Shown here: positions 10,637 through 17,707 of the stretch, piece by piece | Position numbering within the stretch: position 1 is the first letter of the stretch | Layout of the letters: every line of letters begins with the position of its first letter | From: Saccoglossus kowalevskii | Lineage: Eukaryota > Hemichordata > Enteropneusta > Harrimaniidae | Direction of reading: 5' to 3' | Length of the DNA: 23,108 nt | NCBI RefSeq assembly: GCF_000003605.2 | Contig: NW_003140815.1 | Location: forward strand, 781,293-804,400 | Notes under the pieces: generated by a model | What the model was told of the DNA's origin: nothing | Seen by the model: the letters and a program-made list of their open reading frames with translations, nothing else | Database searches by the model: none | Made by a program: the position numbers and the translations under genes

Positions 10637-10839
10637 TACTGTAAAATACTTTATTTTCACTTGGAATTTATTTTCGCTGAAAGGATGATTCAGTGAAAAT
10701 AAAATCCAGCAAATATACATTTTTTCCTATATTTTACATTCAATTCATCAAGAATTACTGAAAATAAACTCCATACAAATAATTCAAAAAATCTTTTCAG
10801 TGAAAATTATTTCTAGGTAAAATAAAGTATTTCACAGTA
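10637..10839. mobile_element. TA-flanked palindromic MITE, copy 1
   Basis: Left end TACTGTAAAATACTTTATTT; the right end read on the other strand is TACTGTGAAATACTTTATTT. The arms pair for more than 50 bp through TTTTCACTGAAAAG-type sequence. TA at both edges is consistent with a TA target-site duplication, as made by Tc1/mariner-type transposases. It lies in moonraker intron 1, has no coding capacity, and is non-autonomous. Confidence 0.75.
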
Positions 10840-12094
10840 TATGCATGCTGCAATGAAGTATGAGTGATTGCACCATAGACATACACAGTTTTTAGTTAAA
10901 TGGTAGCCATACATGTATATGAGAAAAATGTCTGACCATATGCAAATTGATATTTAGAATATTGCACAAGAGCTCGTCTTCAAAGATGCCAGATTAGAAA
11001 GTTTTCTATGGTAATATGACATCAGTATACAATTCAGGAACGGTAGCTGGACTACTTGACAGTTCCACATACATGTAGTAACAATTTTAAAATATAGCCA
11101 ATCACGATTTGTTTGGAACATATACAATATAAACAATACTTATTTTACATCTGTTGTTGTAAACTCATAAATTATAACTGTAATTTTGTTATCATGCACA
11201 GGGTATCTGCATCCTACAATATTAAGAATTGCAACATTCCAAATATGGAACAAGTATGCAGTATTCCTATACAGTATGTAAGATGGCGTACACTTTTAAG
11301 AACAAAGTTTATAGCAAAAAAAGATATTTTTAATCATTTTGATCAATTCTGGGCTTCCTGTACCAAGCGATTGTTTTGGTAAGATTTACAAATGTATGAT
11401 AAGGTTATTACGAGAATATCGGAAAGTATGCGATCAGACAGTACACAGTTGCACCGACCTCCTCCGGTATGCGCCTGTCGATACTTTTCCTGTCTTTATG
11501 CATATACCGGTAAACCTCATAATATACATTTGTATAAAAGGAACTGTTCAATTTCTATAAAATACTAGTACACCTGAATATCCAAATAAGAATACGATTA
11601 AGCAATAAACGATTATCATCATTATAATAAAACATTGGAATACTAAAATATTGTCTGACCTTAACTATCATAGCAGATAGAATATCACGGGTTCACAATA
11701 CATAGTATGCGGCAGGCAGTCGATCCGCCAGTATGTCGAAAATAACAATAAATACTGACTGTACTGTCTCATTCTTCCGAAGAGTTCAAATTTTAAATAA
11801 CTGAAGAACAATCTACGTTTGGGTCAATATGTTGTAACAATAACACTTCCGGTCAACGAAATTGTATAATCACGTAAACATTATACGAGACAGTATAATA
11901 TACTCATTTAAAAGCTAAAATTTCGAAAATCGATTCGAATACCCAGGAAGAAACATGCACGGGCTTGTCATTTTTGTCAACAAACCAAATTGGGGTTGGT
12001 CAACCTTACAAACACGCGTGGTTCTGCATGTTTTCTGACAATTTTAGCAATCTTTACACAGACAAATTCACTGTATAATACACATATTGCTTAC

Positions 12095-12195
12095 CTGACT
12101 GATCAGATCACGAAACAAGAAAGAAGAGCGGAGATCACGAAGAAAACGTAAGAAAACACAAATTACGACCTTTCAAACCGTCCGCCATGTTGGAT
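12095..12195 (-). other. KIAA0753: Non-coding first exon (5' UTR) of moonraker gene
   Basis: A strong donor (CAGTCAG followed by gtaagc, exon end 12095) lies just downstream of promoter-type motifs on the minus strand. It can splice to the polypyrimidine-rich acceptor in front of 10018, the exon carrying the initiator ATG. The segment has no start codon in the main frame and contains a TGA in that frame, so it is untranslated with respect to the main protein. The 5' boundary is a guess from the YY1-like element at 12182-12192, which in animal promoters often sits close to the start site. Confidence 0.55.
12135..12188 (-). other. Upstream ORF of 17 codons in moonraker 5' UTR
   Basis: The ATG inside the YY1-like element (minus strand AACATGGCGG, A at -3 and G at +4, a good Kozak context) opens a 17-codon frame, MADGLKGRNLCFLTFSS, closed by TGA at 12137-12135 within exon 1. 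If transcription starts upstream of 12188, it would precede the main ATG and could dampen translation. Whether the mRNA includes this ATG depends on the exact start site. Confidence 0.4.
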
Positions 12196-12226
12196 ATTTG
12201 GTCACGTGGCCCAATTTATCGCGAGA
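12182..12226 (-). promoter_or_regulatory. Moonraker core promoter: YY1-like, E-box, CCAAT, TCGCGAGA
   Basis: Within 45 bp: CCGCCATGTTG (12182-12192), a match to the YY1 consensus in the orientation that places ATGGCGG in the transcript; CACGTG (12203-12208), an E-box for USF/MITF-type bHLH factors; CCAAT (12211-12215); and TCGCGAGA (12219-12226), the core of the TCTCGCGAGA housekeeping-promoter motif. No TATA box is visible. The cluster lies directly upstream of the non-coding exon. Confidence 0.6.
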
Positions 12227-12229
12227 TGT

Positions 12230-13575
12230 TGCGAGAAATGCAGTTGCAGACGACGGACATTTGATATGCCACCTGCTGATTTGTCAAGTTGTTGGATGTT
12301 AATCCATCAGAAACAAAAGTTTGTAATCGACAGGGAATTAATAAAACTAACCTGGATGAACTGAAACTTATAATCGTTTGTTAGCGAAAGGTTCAAGAAC
12401 AAATAGAATTTAGAAAGAGCAGACTTGAAAATATTCTTGACAAAAACGAGTTTCCGTTTTTCCGTTTTCCATTTTGCGCTTGGTGCATGATTTATGTTAA
12501 TATAAATATGTTTTCCCCTTAGTGTATTACTCTCAGCGCAACAAAGGCGTTCCCTTCATCTTTACAGTTATAATCTGTACATAAGCTAATCAATCAACAA
12601 GCGCAATGCGCAACGACGTCATTTCAAAACGTTTCAATATTAATTGCGGTAGGTTTATTTTCACTGGCTTGAACTGTCTAATTTCAATCTGTTCTCGAGC
12701 AATAAAATAAGGGGGATGTACAGGGCCAGAAAAACATATTTTTTTATTTTCTGCTTTTCTAGCTCGTGACAATACACATATTAAGTGTTAAAGCTGTGGA
12801 GTAATACAATCTATTCACAGACGATTCTCACGTATCACAACAGTACCATTGCATCTTTTTGAGGCTTACAGCTCACTGGATCAAACTTGAATTTTCAAGG
12901 TATGTCCCAGGATACAAACTTGACATGGCTGTTTTCATAGTTTTCTAAGCCTCAGAATAATTATCAATTAATTAACTGCCAGTGATGCTACTATTGATAA
13001 CAATAGACAAGAAGTTTGGGACAAATGGCTGTTTTGTCTGTGTTTATTTTGAGCGAAAATACGGAAAAGATTTCGAGGAAAACAATAATATTCCGGACCC
13101 ATAGGATACTGAGAGACAACAAACATTTTCATAAAATTTGTAATTAGAACTAACCCAAAATATGTAACATTCATAAATTAAAATACTATCTTCACTGTGA
13201 AATATAAGTTTGAAAATAAGCCACCTCGAACCCGGGATCTAACTTCAAATATACGTGTTTTTTTTGTATAAATGCAGGTTTTCAAAATGACCAGACCTTG
13301 CACGGATACATAATTTTTTACTATATCCAGTTGGTATTACTTTTATTATTAAAAAGTTGAGTTTTAAAAACCAACAAAATGTTTTTCTCGCAAAGGTGAG
13401 GGGATAATTTTAAATTATAAATCAGTGGGAATGGGTCATTTTTTATTTTACAGATCACAGAACAACAACTCAAAACTTCGCCCAAATTATGACGAGAAAC
13501 AACATTGTGATAAATTTGTGACGTCCTGTTTGACGGGTCGAAAGCCGATAAACCACCCAAAGGCCAATCTGATTA
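12230..13575. other. Intergenic, nothing recognised
   Basis: AT-rich upstream flank of moonraker. Short open frames (for example 12590-12772 and 12968-13174, minus) lack start context, splice support or recognisable domains. A single GGGTTCGAGG word at 13225-13240 is not part of a tRNA. Confidence 0.45.
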
Positions 13576-13580
13576 AACAA

Positions 13581-13740
13581 TTGTTTTTAATTTGTATATT
13601 TCTTATTTTTGTTTACTTATAAATATTTTACGTGCCGTATCTCGATCGCCTTGACTACCGATATATTAAAAAATTTAATAACGCAAGTAAAACAAAAAAA
13701 TATTTATAAATGAACAAAAATAAAAAAATATAAAAACAAT
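13581..13740. repeat. AT-rich inverted repeat
   Basis: The left arm 13581-13630 contains TTATTTTTGTTTACTTATAA followed by ATATTTT. The right arm 13694-13740 reads TTATTTTTGTTCATTTATAA followed by ATATTTT on the other strand. The spacer of about 60 bp carries CGTATCTCGA, which recurs inverted just outside the right arm. Possibly a degraded fold-back element; no target duplication was identified. Confidence 0.55.
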
Positions 13741-14026
13741 GTCGAGATATGGAAAGTTATCGTCACCATGGGAATCATTAAAGGGTGGTGGTTGTCGCAC
13801 TGCGCATGTGTGCCATTTGTGTTGATAAACATTGATTTTCTCACTATCCGATTCGCTCTGGAAATCACAAGTATTAGTTTTGACCTGTGCGCGGCTTGCA
13901 CCAATTACCGCCGGTGACTCCTTCGATACCTTCCAACCACTTAAAAATACCTGATTAATATGTCTATAAAGCTTGGTAACATCTCACTTGTTGATCTATG
14001 CAGTCCCTCTATCACGACTCTATATT

Positions 14027-14036
14027 GTCACGTGAC
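14027..14036. promoter_or_regulatory. Palindromic extended E-box GTCACGTGAC
   Basis: A perfect 10-bp palindrome identical to the CLEAR/USF-type extended E-box. It is 1.8 kb upstream of the moonraker promoter, which has its own GTCACGTGGC. Function unknown. Confidence 0.35.
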
Positions 14037-14180
14037 TGTGCGACGCCAACAACCGCTATACACACATTCACTGGATGTTTATTGCTAATCCCCCCTAAGA
14101 CAATGGGCGTTTCGAGACCGGTGATCAAGGGACTGTGATCTGCGCAACCTCAAAGTCGTCACTTTGTTTATATGAGACCC

Positions 14181-14443
14181 CAATCTGATTCAAATCAGAT
14201 ACTAGTTTTGGCTTTTTTTTTGGTATATTTATTTTATTTTGATCTAGTATTTATTTTTTGAAGTTTTGGTAATTGCGAAAGCCAACAAGGGCAGAATTGA
14301 AAAACAAAAAAACAAAATCGAAATCAAAATAAAATAATAAAATAAAAAGGCATTAATAACAAAAGTAATAAAAAATAAAATAACAATAAGTTTATAGCCA
14401 AAATAATTAAAGCCCATACACTACATCAGATTTAATCAGATTG
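14181..14443. mobile_element. 263-bp MITE with 9-bp target-site duplication
   Basis: The left terminus CAATCTGATTCAAATCAGAT and the right terminus (other strand) CAATCTGATTAAATCTGATG form terminal inverted repeats of about 20 bp. The element is flanked on both sides by an exact ATGAGACCC (14172-14180 and 14444-14452). A 9-bp duplication is typical of Mutator-like (MULE) or Merlin-type transposases. The interior is T-rich then A-rich with no open frame, so this is a non-autonomous derivative. Superfamily assignment is inference from duplication length. Confidence 0.8.
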
Positions 14444-14465
14444 ATGAGACCCATATCCCGGGCAT

Positions 14466-14486
14466 GCGTGGCGCGACGACCCACGC
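14466..14486. repeat. Stem-loop GCGTGG/CCACGC
   Basis: A 6-bp perfect stem with a 9-nt GC-rich loop, just outside the right target duplication of the 263-bp MITE. First of a cluster of four perfect inverted repeats. Confidence 0.5.
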
Positions 14487-14556
14487 CTTTAAGTATACAA
14501 GTTGCATAACTTACACAATGGCAACAATGGACTTTTTTTGAAGTTCTGAAACCAAC

Positions 14557-14578
14557 CATGGAGGTTTCTACCTCCATG
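14557..14578. repeat. Perfect 9-bp stem, TTCT loop, flanked by AACCAAC
   Basis: CATGGAGGT (14557-14565) and ACCTCCATG (14570-14578) pair perfectly around a 4-nt loop. The hairpin is bracketed by the direct repeat AACCAAC (14550-14556 and 14579-14585). Confidence 0.7.
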
Positions 14579-14601
14579 AACCAACCAACAAAGTAAAGTT
14601 C

Positions 14602-14619
14602 GGTGACCCCTATGTCACC
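14602..14619. repeat. Stem-loop GGTGAC/GTCACC
   Basis: A 6-bp perfect stem with a 6-nt loop, 23 bp downstream of the preceding hairpin. Confidence 0.5.
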
Positions 14620-14743
14620 ACACAAAACATAGGCAATCAAGAACAAGTTGTGTATCTAACCACAGTAGAGGGACTGTGATCTAACAAAATGGCATTGAGG
14701 CATGTATTTATAGGTGACATTTTCTTGACAAATCGCTTATATT

Positions 14744-14761
14744 ACGGTTACTAGTAACCGT
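14744..14761. repeat. 18-bp perfect palindrome flanked by GCTTATAT
   Basis: ACGGTTACTAGTAACCGT has no loop. The octamer GCTTATAT occurs immediately on both sides (14735-14742 and 14762-14769). The arrangement resembles an excision footprint with an 8-bp duplication, or a binding site for a dimeric protein. Confidence 0.65.
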
Positions 14762-15166
14762 GCTTATATGACGCCAAAAAAAAGCAATATCGCTCAAAGG
14801 GAAACCCTTTGGTTGTTCGATATTTAGAATGTAGTATATCTTCTCAAAAACATTGTTTTTATTGAACAAAGACCACAAACTAACCCAATATTTGCGAACA
14901 ACCTTCGTGTCAGCTGTTGTCACTCAAGCGCTTCCGCCATTATAAACTATGATCTGGCGGGGCTATTTGGTAAATTATTGCTTTTCTTCACTTTGATTTA
15001 TAGTTAGGTTTGACGTTGCTGCTGGAACATTTTTTGGTTTTGAATTTTTTCTGGGAATTTACTTATTTTTTTCAAAATGTACGAGAGCTTCTAATGGTCA
15101 ACTCTGTATTTAAAACGTAAATGCCGGCGAACGATCTTAATTCGTCGAACGAATACGTCTACGTCT

Positions 15167-15180
15167 GTTGCCATAACAAC
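15167..15180 (+). promoter_or_regulatory. Canonical X-box (RFX site)
   Basis: GTTGCCATAACAAC fits the metazoan ciliary X-box consensus RYYNYYATRRNRAC at every position. It lies between two genes whose products are linked to centrioles and cilia: 2.2 kb from the CCDC74-like start codon and 3.0 kb from the moonraker promoter. RFX factors activate ciliary genes, usually from sites within a few hundred bp, so action from here would be enhancer-like. Confidence 0.5.
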
Positions 15181-15458
15181 GTTTTCTTTGTTATTTCACG
15201 ATAACCCGTAGCCTAGTGTTTAAACATGCTCAAAACTAGTTATCCACATCGCATATATTCATATGTACTTGAAAAATTCAACAAATTATATTTCCCATGA
15301 CTTATATTGGCAGTGTTGACCTTCCGCTCTCTCGATTATATTCGTATTATTTGTACGTATAATCCGGACCCATCCGTAATGTTGTATATTACATGTATGT
15401 CCAAGCCAATAAAATGAACTTTCGTGAACTTTCACACAATAGACTTGTCTTACGAATC

Positions 15459-15472
15459 GCGCCCTCTAGTGA
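15459..15472 (-). promoter_or_regulatory. CTCF-like site
   Basis: The minus strand reads TCACTAGAGGGCGC, close to the conserved bilaterian CTCF core (CCACTAGRGGGCGC). It lies between the divergent genes, so an insulator or loop-anchor role is possible. A single motif without occupancy data. Confidence 0.4.
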
Positions 15473-15648
15473 CAAACCCTAAGGGGGAAAATGCATTTGT
15501 TACAAGATTTATTTGGCCAAGATAGGCGAGATATTTGTTGGAAAGGGGGAATCCCCAAAACAATGTAAAACTGTGCCTTTTGAAATTATTTCCGCGTCAT
15601 AAAAAATAAATAGTAGCCGTCGGGATTTCCTTATAAAGTGAAAATAAC

Positions 15649-15757
15649 CAGTGGCGGAATTTGTTTTTGTATATTATAAAAAAATCATGATCATTAACTT
15701 AGTCTGGCGATTTTAAAGTTTGGACCCCCCATAAAAAAAATCCTGTGTCCGCCCCTG
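15649..15757. mobile_element. 109-bp MITE with CAGKGGCGGA termini
   Basis: The left end is CAGTGGCGGA; the right end read on the other strand is CAGGGGCGGA. The CAGGGGCGGAnnCAGGAT start is typical of hAT-type non-autonomous elements. Flanks share an exact ATAAC (15644-15648 and 15758-15762), a 5-bp direct repeat, shorter than the 8 bp usual for hAT. No coding capacity. Confidence 0.6.
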
Positions 15758-16244
15758 ATAACGAACCCAACCCTAGATGTTAGAACAAAACTCACATAAG
15801 AAAATTGCAAGTCAAAGAACATAAAACAAACGACTGACAACAATTGAAAAAAACAATCAACAAAAGTTGACCCCTGTATCATGATCCTATCATGTTGGTG
15901 GGAAAAATTATATAAATCAATTTGAAAGTTGAGGTATTATATAAACTATTAGTAATATTATTACATATATATATATTAAAAATCAACAATGTATGGAAAA
16001 GGGGCGACATTTTTTTTCGAGAATAATAGGTCCGGGGAATACATCACAGATTTACATTTATTTACATTATATTACAATTATTCATTTATCTCTTATTGTG
16101 AGATATGTATTTATTTCATTCATTTACAGTATTTTTAGTATTTCCTGTTTTTTTAGTATTTTCATTTTTTTATTATTATTACATGTATTTGACTTTATTG
16201 TATTTTATGTCAAGATCTCAAATGGGATACGATAGCAATAAAGA

Positions 16245-16245
<1 letters not shown>

Positions 16246-16293
<48 letters not shown>
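16246..16293. repeat. (TTAC)12 microsatellite after an AATAAA-containing AT-rich block
   Basis: Twelve uninterrupted TTAC units directly follow AGCAATAAAGAT. A poly(A)-signal-like word followed by a tetranucleotide tail is how many CR1/L2/RTE-type retroposon 3' ends look, so this may be a retroposon tail whose body (about 15990-16245) is too degraded to identify. The repeat itself is certain; the retroposon reading is inference. Confidence 0.85.
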
Positions 16294-16294
<1 letters not shown>

Positions 16295-16734
16295 TGTAAT
16301 ATCTGCACTGAGCATTGGAAACCCGGTGAACAGATCAGGCGGACAATAAAACTAGAGTGAGTTAATGAAATTTACGAGGTAAGCTCTTACACATAAAAGT
16401 GATCATTTCTTTTGTCTTTTATCAAGGACACAGTAATGTTATAATTGATCTCGGAATCGACCTCTTTTAAATTTTACATCGATTCTGAGTTTGGACTGCC
16501 TTGGGGACTTGGGGTTGCTGACCTCCCAGGCTGACCGGGTGTTCGATTTCATTCGAAAAACATTGCAGTTTTGTTAAATCGGTTATACACATTTTTTAGA
16601 ATTTTTTTTTCTTTTCTAAAGATGTGTAATGGGAAAAAACTGCTTCCCCAGGTGTGATTTCTCAATGCCAACATAGTGCAGCACTTTCCCAAGTTTATTG
16701 ACGCCCTCATCGAGAGCGCGTTTGTGCTGGCGAT

Positions 16735-16771
16735 ATGCAAATCGCGTCACATGGCAACACCTTATTTGCAT
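16735..16771. promoter_or_regulatory. Inverted octamer pair around GCGTCACATGGCAAC
   Basis: ATGCAAAT (16735-16742) and ATTTGCAT (16764-16771) are perfect POU-factor octamers in inverted orientation. They enclose a GGCAAC X-box half-site. This lies about 630 bp upstream of the CCDC74-like start codon. Paired octamers recall divergent histone H2A/H2B promoters, but no histone gene is present. Confidence 0.4.
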
Positions 16772-16999
16772 ACACATACCATGTTAGCGGCATCATTGAC
16801 AATACTGAGTTGACCCGAACTGATGGATTCACTGTGAAATACTCGCGAATATACGGGAGTGAAAAACAGTAGCAGTGGAAGGAATACATTTTAGCTATTA
16901 TTAACCGGAGTGTGAACACCAAATATATGCGATTCAGCCGTATTTTTGACGTCTGTCTGCGATATTGAGTTTTTGTTGTGGATACACGAAATGAAGGCA

Positions 17000-17008
17000 G
17001 CCATCTTG
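17000..17008 (-). promoter_or_regulatory. YY1-like element GCCATCTTG
   Basis: The minus strand reads CAAGATGGC, the YY1 core, about 390 bp upstream of the CCDC74-like ATG. On the minus strand its ATG opens only a 37-codon frame. It may mark the start-site region of the plus-strand gene or a bidirectional start. Confidence 0.35.
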
Positions 17009-17317
17009 AAGCTCGGTGAACAATCGGGGACGCTACATGGGAAGTATTGAAATTCAGTATAAAATCCCAATAGCCGCTCATTTTTTTAACACGAATCCCC
17101 AAGATTGCAAGAGTTTTGTAACTTCCCAATTGCGAGGCTCTACAAATCCAGTCGACGTGAAGTCATCTCGCGTGCGACGCATTGTTATGAATTGCTTATC
17201 TCATTATTAACATTAGTGAATTATTAGTTGCTATAAAAAAAACGCAATTTTGTTCTGAATTTTAAAGTTTTCATTTGTTTCGCAGGCGAAACATTTTTTT
17301 TCGGTGTCGATATCAAA

Positions 17318-17345
17318 TGACGTATATAGCGTGGGAGTGACCAAT
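17318..17345 (+). promoter_or_regulatory. Proximal upstream region of the CCDC74-like gene: CRE-like, TATA-like, CCAAT
   Basis: TGACGTA (17318-17324, half CRE), TATATAG (17323-17329) and CCAAT (17341-17345) lie 53-80 bp before the start codon. An in-frame TGA at 17338-17340 fixes the ATG at 17398 as the first in-frame start. If the CCAAT box is functional the 5' UTR is very short or the true start is further upstream, so the roles of these words are uncertain. Confidence 0.3.
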
Positions 17346-17397
17346 AACACTCGCAGTTAGTATTTTATATTTATCAAGACATTGCTCTGAAACACAA

Positions 17398-17707
17398 ATG
17401 TCATCGGCATCGGGATATTCGTTGCCACCGCTACATAACCTTCCGCACTGGTCGCGGATCACGACGTTGGACAAGGCGAGATATCCAAAACCTTTTATGA
17501 AAGATCGTCTACAAGTACTACCACACCCACAGAGTAGACGAGAGATGTCGTTAGAGGACGGTTTTGATATAGCAGACCTTGCAGACATGGACCCTGTGCA
17601 GAGAATACAGTACCTGGAAAAAAGCCTGGAATTTCTCAAACAGCAACACCAAGACGTTCTTAAAAGTCTTCATGAAGAAATTGATGGTCTTAAACGAGAT
17701 AATAAAG
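17398..17707 (+). CDS. CCDC74: CCDC74-like exon 1 (coding part)
   Basis: ATG at 17398, donor gtataa after 17707 (phase 1). It encodes 103 residues plus one base: the N-terminal disordered segment and most of the coiled coil. The in-frame TGA at 17338 supports this start. Without splicing the frame would end three codons into the intron. Confidence 0.88.

Noticed and set aside
13225-13245. tRNA/SINE B-box-like GGGTTCGAGG on the minus strand
   Set aside because: No A box at the expected distance and no cloverleaf arms; not a tRNA or recognisable SINE.
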